From: Halobacterium jilantaiense
Lineage (GTDB): Archaea > Halobacteriota > Halobacteria > Halobacteriales > Halobacteriaceae
Direction of reading: 5' to 3'
Assembly: GCF_900110535.1 (NCBI RefSeq)
Contig: NZ_FOJA01000001.1
Span: forward strand, 310,001 to 374,000
DNA: 64,000 nucleotides
Below are positions 1-9,222 of the stretch, one piece after another. The notes under the pieces are model-generated. The model searched no databases and was not told the origin of the DNA. It was given only the letters and a program-made list of their open reading frames with translations. The translations under genes and the position numbers were made by a program. How positions within the stretch are numbered: the stretch's first letter is position 1; each line of letters starts with the position of its first letter.

Positions 1-907
1 TCGGGAGGTCGATTTGAGGGAAAATCACGTACATCTCCTCTAATTCTCTGGCGTACTGGAGTTCGTCCTCTGAGATCAGTTTTTCGTGGGTTCGTTCACC
101 CGGTCGGGCCCCGATGATCTCGCGCTCAATCTCACCAGGTTCGTAGCCTGCTCGGGGCGCGTATTCCGCTATCATGGCATCTGCAAGAGTTCCAACGCGG
201 ATTCCCGGCATCTTCAGTACGAACACTTCTCCCCCTCGCATGCGCTCCTGTGCTCGGAAGACCAACTCGACGGCTTTCTCCGTCGGCATGATGAACCTCG
301 TCATCTCGGGGTCGGTAACTGTGACGGGGCCACCGTCCTCGATCTGTTCCATGAACACCGGAATCACTGACCCGCTGGAACCGAGGACGTTCCCGAACCT
401 GACGCACGCGAAAGACGTGTTCCGTTCCCCCTTGTACGTGTTTGCGGCGGTAACGAGTCGTTCGGACAGTAGTTTCGTTGCCCCCATCACAGAGGCCGGA
501 TTGGAGGCTTTATCGGTGCTTACTGCGACGAACGAGTCGACCGACTCTTCGAGGGCTGCGCGGATGAGGTTCTGCGTGCCCTGAACGTTCGTTTGAACCG
601 TTTCGAACGGATTGTATTCGTTCAACTCAACATGTTTTAACGCCGCGGCGTGAAACACAACATCAATATCCTCAATGGCCATCTTGAGGCGGTTTCTGTC
701 CCGGATGTCCCCCAATAAAAACCGGAGACGGTTGTCCGTATGTTCCTGCTTGAGAGCGAACAGTGCCTCCTCGTCGGTATCGAGGACCCTCACCGTCTCA
801 GCCTCGGTCTCCAACAGCTTCGAGACGATCTTTGACCCGATAGATCCACAACCGCCGGTGACGAGCACCTGATTTCCGGCGAGTGAACGATTGGTAGTCT
901 CGCTCAT
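1..907 (-). CDS. Nucleotide-sugar 4,6-dehydratase, PseB/CapD family (3' end cut by window edge)
   Basis: Short-chain dehydrogenase-fold enzyme expected to dehydrate a UDP- or GDP-N-acetylhexosamine at C4/C6, the first step towards bacillosamine-, pseudaminic- or legionaminic-type sugars. About 302 residues are visible. The NAD-binding motif TGGCGSIG is at residues 17-24. Further in are the substrate-loop motifs AALKHVEL and RFGNVLGSSGSV, and PEMTRFIMPTEKAVEL near residue 215. The catalytic tyrosine position reads MGATK, so Met replaces Tyr of YxxxK, as is known for PseB/FlaA1-type dehydratases. The gene starts divergently from neuB, and its C-terminus lies beyond position 1. Whether the product feeds a pseudaminic-like or a legionaminic-like route cannot be settled from sequence; the neighbouring NeuC favours the latter. 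Confidence 0.85.
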   Translation of the reverse strand, partial: MSETTNRSLAGNQVLVTGGCGSIGSKIVSKLLETEAETVRVLDTDEEALFALKQEHTDNRLRFLLGDIRDRNRLKMAIEDIDVVFHAAALKHVELNEYNPFETVQTNVQGTQNLIRAALEESVDSFVAVSTDKASNPASVMGATKLLSERLVTAANTYKGERNTSFACVRFGNVLGSSGSVIPVFMEQIEDGGPVTVTDPEMTRFIMPTEKAVELVFRAQERMRGGEVFVLKMPGIRVGTLADAMIAEYAPRAGYEPGEIEREIIGARPGERTHEKLISEDELQYARELEEMYVIFPQIDLP

Positions 908-979
908 TGGTTTATACGCGGGTTAACACACTCGAAGGCTGTTATAGTGTTCGAATCGGCGTCCTGTTCGCGTGAACAG

Positions 980-988
980 ACTAATTAC
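980..988 (+). promoter_or_regulatory. TATA-like promoter element of neuB
   Basis: The AT-rich stretch actaattac is centred 27 bases before the ATG at 1011. That is the spacing expected for a leaderless archaeal transcript, and it supports 1011 over the upstream GTG at 972. A second AT-rich stretch (about 934-943) could serve the divergent dehydratase gene. Confidence 0.5.
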
Positions 989-1010
989 ATGTGACGGTGT
1001 TACTTACTGT

Positions 1011-2054
1011 ATGGAAATCGGGGATTGGTCTTCAGAATCAGACTCGGCCTACTTCATCGCCGAGGCTGGCGTCAACCACAACGGTGACTTGTCTCTCGCA
1101 CGCAGATTGGTAGACGCAGCGGCGGATGCGGGTGCAGACGCCGTGAAGTTCCAAACGTTTCGGGCAGACGAAATCGTCACAGATTCCGCCCCCACTGCCG
1201 AATACCAAGAGGACGCAACTGAAGGACAGAGCCAACACGAACTGCTCGCGGATTTAGAGTTAGACACGGAAGCGCACGAGTCTCTGATGAAGTATTGCGG
1301 AGAACGAGGCATCGAATTTCTCTCCACGCCGTTCGGGTTCGAGACTGCCTCGTTCCTGGAATCACTCGAAGTCGGCGCCTACAAGGTCGGTTCTGGCGAT
1401 CTGACGAATCATCCACTCCTCCGGCAAATCGCGTCCTACGGACGACCGATGATTGTCAGCACTGGCATGAGCTCGATTGACGAGGTCCGGAGTGCGTTTC
1501 AGACGATTAAAGACGTAAACCCAGACGTTCCAGTTGCCCTGCTCCACTGTGTCTCGGCGTACCCGACACCATTAGCGGAGGTGAACCTCAGAGCGATCGA
1601 TACGCTAGCCGACGAATTCGGAGTACCGATTGGGTTCTCCGACCACACAACTGCGGTTGAGATGCCGGCACTCTCGGTCACCGCAGGTGCACGCATCGTG
1701 GAGAAGCACTTCACTCTGGACCGGGCGCTCTCTGGCCCCGACCAAACAACATCACTCGAACCCGACGAGCTGACTCGTGCTGTGAGCTTAGTTCGTGATG
1801 CGACTGACGTACTTGGTGATGGCACCAAACAGCCGACACCTGCAGAGGAGGAGACGCGGAACGTCTCGCGAAAAGGCTTGTTCGCAGCGAACCGACTGGA
1901 GGCGGGGGACAGAATTACGAAATCAGACGTAGCGATTAAACGGCCACCGACGGGACTTCCGCCGACAGAGTTTGAGTGGGTAGTCGGACGCAGGCTCGTG
2001 AAACCAGCTTCTCCAGACGACCCGCTCACCGGAGCACATTTCGGGAAGCAATGA
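1011..2054 (+). CDS. neuB: N-acetylneuraminate / nonulosonate synthase (NeuB family)
   Basis: Condenses phosphoenolpyruvate with an N-acetylmannosamine-type hexose to make a nine-carbon sialic-acid-like sugar in the cytoplasm. The 347-residue protein has the NeuB TIM barrel, with FIAEAGVNHNGD near residue 15, KFQTF, STPFG, KVGSGD, STGMSS, LHCVSAYPTP and GFSDHT. A C-terminal antifreeze-like SAF domain begins around residue 285 (RKGLFAANRLEAGDRI). The ATG at 1011 is chosen because family homology begins right after it and a TATA-like box sits 27 bases upstream. The stop overlaps the neuC start by four bases (ATGA), so the pair is translationally coupled. The exact acceptor (ManNAc or a 2,4-diacetamido-6-deoxymannose) is not visible; the adjacent dehydratase favours the latter. 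Confidence 0.93.
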   Translation: MEIGDWSSESDSAYFIAEAGVNHNGDLSLARRLVDAAADAGADAVKFQTFRADEIVTDSAPTAEYQEDATEGQSQHELLADLELDTEAHESLMKYCGERGIEFLSTPFGFETASFLESLEVGAYKVGSGDLTNHPLLRQIASYGRPMIVSTGMSSIDEVRSAFQTIKDVNPDVPVALLHCVSAYPTPLAEVNLRAIDTLADEFGVPIGFSDHTTAVEMPALSVTAGARIVEKHFTLDRALSGPDQTTSLEPDELTRAVSLVRDATDVLGDGTKQPTPAEEETRNVSRKGLFAANRLEAGDRITKSDVAIKRPPTGLPPTEFEWVVGRRLVKPASPDDPLTGAHFGKQ

Positions 2055-3211
2055 GTGAGAATCAACGTCGCATAGCGGTCGTCACGGGAACGCGTGCAGA
2101 ATATGGTCTGCTGAGGTCGTCGATGCAGGCCATCCGGGACCACGCCGACCTCGAGTTACAGGTGGTCGCCACGGGCATGCACCTATCGGACCGCTACGGT
2201 TCCACCATCGACGAGATACGAGCTGACGGCTTCGAGGTGAATGCAACGCCGAGAATGCTCGTTGAGGGAGATACCGGTGCCGCGATGGCGAAATCGCTCG
2301 GTGTCGGCGTGCAAGCGTTCGTCGACACATTCGAATTATTGGACCCCGACATCGTGTTGGTGTTGGGCGACCGAGACGAACCACTAGCCGCTGCACTGGC
2401 AAGTGCTCACATGAACACGCCCGTCGCCCATATTCACGGTGGTGACGCGGCGAAAGGTGCGACCATCGACGAGAGTATTCGGCACGCCCTCACGAAATTT
2501 TCCCACTTGCACTTCCCCGCCTCGAAAGCGAGCGCCACCCGAATTGAGCGGCTAGGTGAGGAGCCGTGGCGTGTAACAACCGTTGGGGCGCCAGGATTAG
2601 ACCGGATAACCGATGATCGGTACGAAGACCCAGAGGCACTCGCAAAGGGGTACGGATTAGACACCGAACAGTCCACGATTCTGGTCGTCCAGCATCCACT
2701 CACCCGCGCTCCGGGAGATGCCGGTCGACAGATGCGTCAGACGCTGCAGGCAATCCAATCTTTCGACGCACAGCTCATATTCATTCACCCGAACTCCGAC
2801 GCGGGTAGAGCAGACATAGTCTCTGAAATCGAGTCAGTCGAGGACCAGGAGAACGTGTGGGTGTTCGAAAACTTGCCGCGGTGTGAATATCTCGCTCTTC
2901 TAGACTTGGCGGATGTCCTGGTTGGAAATTCCAGTTCGGGAATCATCGAAGCACCGTCTCTCGGTTTACCTGTCGTCGACGTCGGCCCGAGGCAAGCCGA
3001 AAGAGAACGTGCGGAGAACACGGTCTCCTGCAAACACGACGAGAAAGCAATTCGAGATGCGGTTGCCAACGCGTTGGATGAATCGGCGCAGGCGCGTGCA
3101 GAGCGGACTTCGAACCCGTACGACTACGGCGGTGCGGGAGACACTATCGCTGACCGACTCTCCTCAGTCGAACTAGGTGCTCGTCTACTTGAGAAACAGA
3201 TAACATACTGA
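2051..3211 (+). CDS. neuC: UDP-N-acetylglucosamine 2-epimerase, hydrolysing (NeuC/LegG type)
   Basis: Epimerises and hydrolyses a UDP-N-acetylhexosamine to give the free manno-configured sugar that NeuB uses. The 386-residue protein starts at the ATG at 2051, where the epimerase motif IAVVTGTRAEYGLL begins. Later motifs are LVLGDRDEPLAAA, HIHGGDAAKG with the SIRHALTKFSHLHF segment, and the GT-B C-terminal motif VGNSSSGIIEAPSLGLPVVD. Length and motifs fit the hydrolysing branch rather than the non-hydrolysing WecB branch. It overlaps neuB by four bases and converges with the neuD-like gene, with one base between their stop codons. Confidence 0.92.
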   Translation: MSENQRRIAVVTGTRAEYGLLRSSMQAIRDHADLELQVVATGMHLSDRYGSTIDEIRADGFEVNATPRMLVEGDTGAAMAKSLGVGVQAFVDTFELLDPDIVLVLGDRDEPLAAALASAHMNTPVAHIHGGDAAKGATIDESIRHALTKFSHLHFPASKASATRIERLGEEPWRVTTVGAPGLDRITDDRYEDPEALAKGYGLDTEQSTILVVQHPLTRAPGDAGRQMRQTLQAIQSFDAQLIFIHPNSDAGRADIVSEIESVEDQENVWVFENLPRCEYLALLDLADVLVGNSSSGIIEAPSLGLPVVDVGPRQAERERAENTVSCKHDEKAIRDAVANALDESAQARAERTSNPYDYGGAGDTIADRLSSVELGARLLEKQITY

Positions 3212-3212
3212 T

Positions 3213-3824
3213 TCAACTAATCGGGCGCGCAGGTACTCCAACGACTGTCTCGCCAGGTGCCACGTCGTCAGTGACGACCGCACCAGCCCCGACAACTGCG
3301 TTCTCTCCGACTGTTCGTTGCTTCAATACCGTCGCGTTCGGACCGATGTACGCCTTCTCTCCGACGGTGACGTTCCCAGCAAGTGTGGCGCCCGGCGTAA
3401 CGACAGCACCTTCACTGATGACCACGTCGTGCGAAATGTTCACGCAACTATCCACGAGAGAGTGATCTCCAAGCTTTGCCCCGGGTCCAAGATAGCACTG
3501 GCCATTAACGTAAACTCCTTCGCCGACAGAAACGGACGCTGCAGTCGTCGTGTCGCGGTCTACTAGCGAAAAAAACCCCCATCCTTCTTCCTCGGCGTTC
3601 TCAACGAGCCCCGCCCGTGTCTCCGTGTTCGCTCCATAGCCGATAATGAGCGTTCCATCACTGCGGACCCCACTCATGCTGCCGAGGACCGGGATACCAG
3701 CGACGACATCCCCGTGTAGCGATTCATCGTCGTCGATGAAGGCGATGTCCTCCAATCCTGTAGTTCGTCTGATAGAGTCCAGAATCGTTCGACCAAGTTC
3801 ACCCGCGCAGTAAATTACTTTCAT
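3213..3824 (-). CDS. neuD: NeuD-like sugar O-/N-acyltransferase
   Basis: A 203-residue acyltransferase of the NeuD/PglD family. An N-terminal Rossmann-like half (VIYCAGELGRTILD, AFIDDDESLHG) is followed by a left-handed beta-helix of hexapeptide repeats from about residue 85 (VGEGVYVNGQCYLGPGAKLG, GEKAYIGPNATVLK). A histidine in VDSCVNISHDVVI matches the usual catalytic position. It probably acetylates either the 4-amino sugar precursor or the finished nonulosonate. It is the last gene of the minus-strand operon, 34 bases beyond the SDR gene. Confidence 0.82.
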   Translation of the reverse strand: MKVIYCAGELGRTILDSIRRTTGLEDIAFIDDDESLHGDVVAGIPVLGSMSGVRSDGTLIIGYGANTETRAGLVENAEEEGWGFFSLVDRDTTTAASVSVGEGVYVNGQCYLGPGAKLGDHSLVDSCVNISHDVVISEGAVVTPGATLAGNVTVGEKAYIGPNATVLKQRTVGENAVVGAGAVVTDDVAPGETVVGVPARPIS

Positions 3825-3858
3825 CGCTCAATACTTTCGGATTGAAATTTTAACTCGT

Positions 3859-4635
3859 TCACTGTATGCTAAACCCCCCATCTACGACGATATTTTGTCC
3901 GGTGACGTACGAGGCAGCATCAGACACTAAGTAGAGGATTGTGTTCGCCACGTCTTCTGGTTCCGCCATCCGTCCAAGGGGTGTGCGTTCCTCGTAGTTT
4001 CTGACGAATCGTTCCTTTTGATCGTTGAACACACCGCCAGGACTGACTGTGTTCGCTCGAATACCATGGTCGCCGAGGTATGAGGCGAGATATCGGGTGA
4101 GGTTGATTACGCCGCCTTTGATTCCCGCGTATTCGACGGGGGTAGTCATATCTGTTCCGTCATACACTGAGAAGTCGGGTGCACGAACGCCGTAAATCGA
4201 ACCGAGGTTCACGATGCATCCTCCTGCATCTCGTTCGATCATCTCTTTCGCGACATGATGGCAGGTGGCATAATACCCGCCAAGGTGCATTGAGAGGTTC
4301 TCGTTCCACTCACGCAACGTCACGTCCTCAAACTGCTGGCCGTACGTTTCCGTCCGTGGGTACGCACAGTTTACGAGTGCGTCGATACCCTCGAAATCTG
4401 CGTCCACTTCGTGCACAAGATTCTTTATTGAGTCCTCGTCGGTTATGTCGAGATGCCGAAATTCAGCCCAGTCTCCGAGACGCTCTTCTACAGCCGTACC
4501 ACGCCCCCGGTTGTTATCCGCGACAATCACGTTCGCACCGTATTCTCCGAGCACAGCACACGTCTCCGCGCCAAGCAAGCCGGCACCTCCAGTGACGATT
4601 GCTGTCTGCCCGTTCAGGGTGAAGCGGTCACACAT
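3859..4635 (-). CDS. Short-chain dehydrogenase/reductase of the nonulosonate operon
   Basis: Classical SDR of 258 residues. It has the cofactor motif TGGAGLLGAET near the N-terminus, NCAYPRT in place of the common NNAG, and a C-terminus of YVTGQNIVVDGGF typical of the FabG group. The active-site region reads VNLGSIYGV, then YAGIKGGVINLT, so the YxxxK motif is present as YAGIK. The ATG at 4635 is used because SDR homology begins there. It overlaps the upstream neuA end by eight bases. In the Campylobacter ptm (legionaminic acid) locus an SDR called PtmA occupies a similar place; the same role here is an inference. Confidence 0.82.
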   Translation of the reverse strand: MCDRFTLNGQTAIVTGGAGLLGAETCAVLGEYGANVIVADNNRGRGTAVEERLGDWAEFRHLDITDEDSIKNLVHEVDADFEGIDALVNCAYPRTETYGQQFEDVTLREWNENLSMHLGGYYATCHHVAKEMIERDAGGCIVNLGSIYGVRAPDFSVYDGTDMTTPVEYAGIKGGVINLTRYLASYLGDHGIRANTVSPGGVFNDQKERFVRNYEERTPLGRMAEPEDVANTILYLVSDAASYVTGQNIVVDGGFSIQ

Positions 4636-5329
4636 CCTTGCACTCCATGAGGAATTCGACGAAACGTAAGTCAAGTGGTGTATCGATATCAACAGACCGT
4701 TCCCGCGGCATTATTGACACTTTTGTGCGTTCTCCGTGAACGGTGTCTGTACGCACTAAGAAGTCGCGTTCGTAAACGTATACGGACGCGTTCATCGCGT
4801 ACACAGGGGGAGCTTCCTGACGCCGAATTACGTCGTCCGGTAGTTCCTTAGAGAGGTGGGCGTAGTCATCTTCGTCGAGTTCCACCAAGTTGAAGTACGG
4901 ATTCTTGTCCGCATCGGTCACCGTGTACGCGTTTGAAACACTGTCTTCGAGGGCCACCTGAAAACAATCCTCGATATCCGTAACATCCCGAAGTGGTGCA
5001 GTCGCGTCGATGTCAACGATGTAGTCGTACTCTTTTCTTTCTCGCTTTTCTGTCTCCGTAAGTGCGTGTTGGATGACCGGGACTTTTGCAGCTTCGTCCG
5101 TTGAAAGCTTCTCGGGCCGGAGAAACGGTGCAGAAGCGCCATATTCATTGGCGATGGTTCGAATCTCGTCGTCATCAGTAGAAACAACGACTTCGTTAGC
5201 ACGGTCCCATGCGAGGGCCTGTTCGATAGAATGAGCAATTAAGGGTTTTCCACCAACCTCGCGGATGTTTTTCCGCGGGACGCCTTTAGATCCACTGCGA
5301 GCGCAGATAGTGCAGAGTACGTCTGTCAT
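4628..5329 (-). CDS. neuA: CMP-nonulosonate (acylneuraminate) cytidylyltransferase
   Basis: Activates the nine-carbon sugar with CTP to the CMP-linked donor used by glycosyltransferases. The 233-residue protein has the N-terminal CTP-binding motif CARSGSKGVPRKNIREVGG, VVSTDDDEI, and the metal- and substrate-binding DYIVDIDATAPLRDVTDIED region. The C-terminal half keeps the family pattern (NASVYVYERDFL). The start overlaps the stop of the Gfo/Idh gene by ATGA. The length is usual for NeuA/LegF enzymes. Sequence alone does not separate sialic from legionaminic or pseudaminic acid specificity. Confidence 0.92.
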   Translation of the reverse strand: MTDVLCTICARSGSKGVPRKNIREVGGKPLIAHSIEQALAWDRANEVVVSTDDDEIRTIANEYGASAPFLRPEKLSTDEAAKVPVIQHALTETEKRERKEYDYIVDIDATAPLRDVTDIEDCFQVALEDSVSNAYTVTDADKNPYFNLVELDEDDYAHLSKELPDDVIRRQEAPPVYAMNASVYVYERDFLVRTDTVHGERTKVSIMPRERSVDIDTPLDLRFVEFLMECKDV

Positions 5330-6267
5330 CTGTGACTTGACTTCGCCTTGAGTGCCAAGTTCAATACCTCTTTTCCTTCCTGTACATCGTTGAACGTCGA
5401 TTTACGTTGGTCAACCGATTTGAAGAAGTGGTTCAGTTGCCGGCGAAATATCTCGTCTCTCTCGTAGTTGAAGGATTCTTTCTTACCTCCATCTCGGCCT
5501 TCTACCGTTACTGTCTGTTCGATGAAGTCCGCAGTCACGACGCCCTCATCGAAAACCACCTCAAGTGTTCGCCGAGGGACCGGCCGACAATAGTCTACAT
5601 GAATTGAACCGAGGACTTGGTTGGAACGAAGTGTCATCAGGGCAGTGTCCTCGGAGTCTATTTTTAGCGAACTAACTCGTCCGACCCGGCCACAAATTTC
5701 GTCAAAGGGACCAAACAACCAGTGAGTGTAGTCAATTTCGTGGATTAAATCCAGAACCGCTCCACCCCCAGCGTCTGGGTCGGCGCTGTACGACTCACGA
5801 TAATCTTGGTTTGGACGCCAATCCGGAAGGTACGAACCGGAGTACGCCTCAAAAGATAGGACACTGCCCAACTCTTTGTTGGCGATGAGCTCGTTGACAA
5901 AGTCGAGAATTGGCGTAAACCGAAGTTGGCACCCAACCATCGTTACTAAATCCCGTTCCACCGCCAGAGAGCAGAGTTCGTCAACCCCTTCGCGGTCGTT
6001 CGATAGCGGTTTCTCGATGAATATATCACACCCCGCACGGGCACACCTAATTGCGGTTTTGACGTGAAGGTGAGTCGGGTTAGTTATGAAAGCTACATCT
6101 GGATCTAAATCGAGAACCTCATCAATATCGTCGAACTCGTTGACTCCATCGATATCCCCTACTACAGAGCGGCGGTACGCGACGATGTCCGTTACTTCTT
6201 GATGCTCTCTGAGGAGACGAAGATGACGGCGTCCGATAGATCCCACGCCCGCTACGAGCACTCGCAT
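5326..6267 (-). CDS. Gfo/Idh/MocA family oxidoreductase
   Basis: A 313-residue NAD(P)-dependent sugar oxidoreductase. The Rossmann motif VLVAGVGSIGRRHLRLL is at the start, and the family EKP motif appears in FIEKPLSNDREGVD. The C-terminal GFO_IDH domain includes GGGAVLDLIHEIDYTHWLFG. The ATG at 6267 lies one base past the glmS stop codon; longer frames upstream are inside glmS and are not needed. Enzymes of this family often sit in nonulosonate loci and oxidise or reduce a sugar nucleotide. The substrate here is unknown. Confidence 0.85.
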   Translation of the reverse strand: MRVLVAGVGSIGRRHLRLLREHQEVTDIVAYRRSVVGDIDGVNEFDDIDEVLDLDPDVAFITNPTHLHVKTAIRCARAGCDIFIEKPLSNDREGVDELCSLAVERDLVTMVGCQLRFTPILDFVNELIANKELGSVLSFEAYSGSYLPDWRPNQDYRESYSADPDAGGGAVLDLIHEIDYTHWLFGPFDEICGRVGRVSSLKIDSEDTALMTLRSNQVLGSIHVDYCRPVPRRTLEVVFDEGVVTADFIEQTVTVEGRDGGKKESFNYERDEIFRRQLNHFFKSVDQRKSTFNDVQEGKEVLNLALKAKSSHR

Positions 6268-6268
6268 G

Positions 6269-8071
6269 TTACTCCACCGTGACGCTCTTCGCCAAGTTAC
6301 GCGGTTTGTCGATGTCCCGTCCCAGCGTGTCCGCAACATGGTACGCGAACAACTGGAGGTAGACATTCGCAACTAGCGGCTCCAGTTCACCTAACTCTGG
6401 GACAGCAAAGCCAACATCGAGGTACGATTCAGCAGCGTCTATTGAGGAAATTCCGACAACAGGTGCGCCCCGCGACTGGACCTCTTTGACGTTGTTGAGC
6501 GTCTCTTGCGGGTTCGCACCGTCGGTTAGTGTGGCGAGCACTGGGGTATCCTCGGTTACCAGAGCAAGCGTCCCGTGTTTCAGTTCACCGCCAGCGAAGC
6601 CCTCGGCGTGCACGTAGCTAATCTCCTTGAGCTTGAGTGCGCCCTCCAGAGAGACTGGCATGCCGAGGCGGCGACCGATGAAGAAAAATGCCTCACTGTC
6701 CGCCAACTCGCTCGCCGTCTCTCGGACACGGTCGGCGTCGTCCAGCGCTTGCTGGACCGCCCCGGGGAGCCCTCTGACGTTATGCAAGAGTGTGCTCGCC
6801 CGGTCCCCTGCAAGTGCTCCGCGCTCAAGCCCGATTGCGACCGTCAACATCGAGAGAGTCGTAACCTGCGCGGCGAACGTCTTCGTCGCAGCCACGCCAA
6901 TCTCTGGACCCGCCCTGATGTAGACGACGTCATTCGCCTCGCGGGCGGCCGTGCTGCCAACCGTGTTCGTCACGGCAAGCGTGCGTGCACCGGCCGCGTC
7001 GGCCTTTCGCATCGCTCTCAGCGTATCTGCAGTCTCGCCGCTCTGCGTGACGGCAACGACGAGCGTCCGCCACGGGTCACGGCCGCCCGTGAACTCGTAC
7101 TCGCTCGCGACTTCGACTGAACACCGGACATCGGCGTACTCTTCGAGGAGCCGTCTCGCGTAGAGCCCCGCGTGATACGACGTCCCACAGGCGACAATCT
7201 GGATCTCTTCCAGGCTCTTCAGGTAGTTCTCGGGGAGGTCGAGGTCGAGGTCCACAGTTCCGCGCGCGACGTCCAGTCGCCCCGAAATCGTCTGTCGGAG
7301 CGCCTGGGGCTGCTCGTGGATCTCTTTCAGCATGTAGTGATCGTAGCCCGCCTTCCCAGCGCTATCAGCCTCCCAGTCGACCGTCCGCGTCTCTCTGGTC
7401 ACCTGCTCGCCACCGTTGCGAACATCGACGCTGTCTCTCGTCACTGCGGCGACGTCGCCGTCCTCCAAGAAGACCACGTCCTGAGTGTGCTCAAGGAACG
7501 CAGTGACGTCGCTGGCCACGAAGTTCCGGGTCGGCGAGACGCCCACGACGAGCGGGCTGTCCTTTCGCGCGACCACAATACCGTCGTATCCGACGGCGGT
7601 GACCGCGAGTGCGAAGCTCCCGTCAAGTTGATTCACGACGTCTTCGACGGCCGCAATTAGATTCTCGTCGTCGTAGCGTTCTTCGAGCAAGTGCGGGACA
7701 ACCTCCGTGTCGGTCTCACTGAGAAACTCGTGGCCGTCCTCGACGAGGGCCGCCTTCAGGGCCTCATAGTTGTCGATGATACCGTTGTGGACGACAGCGA
7801 TGTCACCTGAGCAGGCCGTGTGCGGGTGGGCGTTCGCGTCAGTCGGCTTCCCGTGCGTGCTCCAGCGGGTGTGACCGACGCCGACCGAGGCATCGTGGTT
7901 GTCCGGCAGCGTCAGATCGTCGATTTCACCCGAACTCTTGAACACGTCGATGTCGCCGTCGAGCAAGGCCACACCCGCGGAGTCGTAGCCGCGGTACTCG
8001 AGGTTCTTCAGGCCGCTCGCGACCACTGGAAGCGCCTCATTGTCGCCTGCGTATCCGACGATTCCACACAT
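6269..8071 (-). CDS. glmS: Glutamine-fructose-6-phosphate aminotransferase (isomerizing)
   Basis: Makes glucosamine-6-phosphate from fructose-6-phosphate and glutamine. The 600-residue enzyme begins MCGIVGYAG, so Cys2 is the glutaminase nucleophile. The glutaminase motif VGHTRWSTHGKP follows. Two SIS isomerase domains follow (ACGTSYHAGLYARRLLEEYA near residue 295; FIGRRLGMPVSLEGALKLKE near residue 460). It ends with the conserved KPRNLAKSVTVE tail. It lies inside the nonulosonate operon, two bases after the upstream nucleotidyltransferase. It may therefore be a dedicated copy supplying amino sugar to this pathway, comparable to PtmF in Campylobacter; that parallel is inference. Confidence 0.95.
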   Translation of the reverse strand: MCGIVGYAGDNEALPVVASGLKNLEYRGYDSAGVALLDGDIDVFKSSGEIDDLTLPDNHDASVGVGHTRWSTHGKPTDANAHPHTACSGDIAVVHNGIIDNYEALKAALVEDGHEFLSETDTEVVPHLLEERYDDENLIAAVEDVVNQLDGSFALAVTAVGYDGIVVARKDSPLVVGVSPTRNFVASDVTAFLEHTQDVVFLEDGDVAAVTRDSVDVRNGGEQVTRETRTVDWEADSAGKAGYDHYMLKEIHEQPQALRQTISGRLDVARGTVDLDLDLPENYLKSLEEIQIVACGTSYHAGLYARRLLEEYADVRCSVEVASEYEFTGGRDPWRTLVVAVTQSGETADTLRAMRKADAAGARTLAVTNTVGSTAAREANDVVYIRAGPEIGVAATKTFAAQVTTLSMLTVAIGLERGALAGDRASTLLHNVRGLPGAVQQALDDADRVRETASELADSEAFFFIGRRLGMPVSLEGALKLKEISYVHAEGFAGGELKHGTLALVTEDTPVLATLTDGANPQETLNNVKEVQSRGAPVVGISSIDAAESYLDVGFAVPELGELEPLVANVYLQLFAYHVADTLGRDIDKPRNLAKSVTVE

Positions 8072-8073
8072 CG

Positions 8074-9222
8074 TTATCCCCTCCGCACCTCCGCACCGGA
8101 CGGCACCCGATCACTGACTGAAACGCTAGAGGCGACCCTCGCGTGATTCCCGACCACGGTACCGGGGTCTAGCACGACGCCGCCGCCGAGCACGGCGTTG
8201 TCCCCGATAACCCCGCCGAGTCTGACGTCTCGATGGACTTCGTCCTCGACGACTACGCGAGCGTTACCCCCTACGACAGTCGAGTTCGGCCCGATAGTGG
8301 CATTCTCGCCGACGATGCAGTCTTTGACGACGGTTCCTGCCTCGATAGTTGCGTCTGGCAGGACAACGGCGTTCGAGACGACGGCGTTCGGGCCAACCGA
8401 GACGTTCTCGCCGAGTGCGACTCTGGGCTGAACAGTCGCGCTCTCGGCGACTTGCGCCGAATCCGCGGCCACAGATTGATTCGGAATGCGCTCGCCGGTC
8501 GCCCGCTCGCCCACTTGCGACACCACGGCCGCGTTCACCGACAGGAGGTCCCAAAGGTAGGAGATGTCCAGCCAGTAGTCGCCATAGCGGACAGCTCCGA
8601 CGCCACCGTCTCGCGCCATTGTGTCGAGCGTGCTGGTCAACTCGAGCTCGCCGGACGGTGACGTTTCTGTGTCGCGAATCTCGTCGAAGATGCCCTGCTC
8701 GAATCCGTACACGCCGGCGTTGATGACGTCCGAGCGAGATCCGCCGACCCCGGGCTTTTCGTAAATCGCATGGACCAGATCGCCATCCAACTCCACGACG
8801 CCGTAGTTCCGTGCGTTGTCCACTCGCGTGACACTGACCACTGGAGACTCACCAGTACGGACGCGGTCTACGACAACAGAAACGAGCGAATCGTCGATGA
8901 CTCGGTCGCCGTTCAGCACGACGAATGAATCCGACACGAACTCCTCGGCCTGTAGGACTGCGTGGCCGGTCCCGAGCTGCGTGTCTTGGACAGCGTACTC
9001 GATTTCCACACCCCAGTCGTCACCGTCTCCGAAGTGCGTCTGAATGCGATTTCGCTCGTAGCCGACCACGAAGACTATTTCTTGGATTCCCGCGTCGACG
9101 ACCGCTTCCAAGACGTGTTCAAGCACCGGCCGATTCCCGACCGGGAGCATCGGCTTCGGTCTGCGCTCGGTCAACGGACGGAGTCGATTCCCCTCACCTG
9201 CTGCGAGTATTACTGCCTTCAT
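8074..9222 (-). CDS. Sugar-phosphate nucleotidyltransferase with hexapeptide C-terminus (GlmU-like, copy 1)
   Basis: A 382-residue protein with an N-terminal nucleotidyltransferase domain (AVILAAGEGNRLRPLT, LNGDRVIDDSL, INAGVYGFEQ) and a C-terminal left-handed beta-helix from about residue 265 (PRVALGENVSVGPNAVVSNA). It probably couples a sugar-1-phosphate, plausibly GlcN- or GlcNAc-1-P, to a nucleotide, and the hexapeptide part may add acetyl groups. The start overlaps the preceding gene's stop (ATGA). It is a tandem paralogue of the next gene upstream in the operon, so one of the two may have a different nucleotide or sugar preference. Confidence 0.83.
   Translation of the reverse strand: MKAVILAAGEGNRLRPLTERRPKPMLPVGNRPVLEHVLEAVVDAGIQEIVFVVGYERNRIQTHFGDGDDWGVEIEYAVQDTQLGTGHAVLQAEEFVSDSFVVLNGDRVIDDSLVSVVVDRVRTGESPVVSVTRVDNARNYGVVELDGDLVHAIYEKPGVGGSRSDVINAGVYGFEQGIFDEIRDTETSPSGELELTSTLDTMARDGGVGAVRYGDYWLDISYLWDLLSVNAAVVSQVGERATGERIPNQSVAADSAQVAESATVQPRVALGENVSVGPNAVVSNAVVLPDATIEAGTVVKDCIVGENATIGPNSTVVGGNARVVVEDEVHRDVRLGGVIGDNAVLGGGVVLDPGTVVGNHARVASSVSVSDRVPSGAEVRRG

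Noticed and set aside
972-1010. GTG start for neuB at 972
   Set aside because: The extra 13 residues have no family resemblance and the TATA-like box lies between this GTG and the ATG at 1011.
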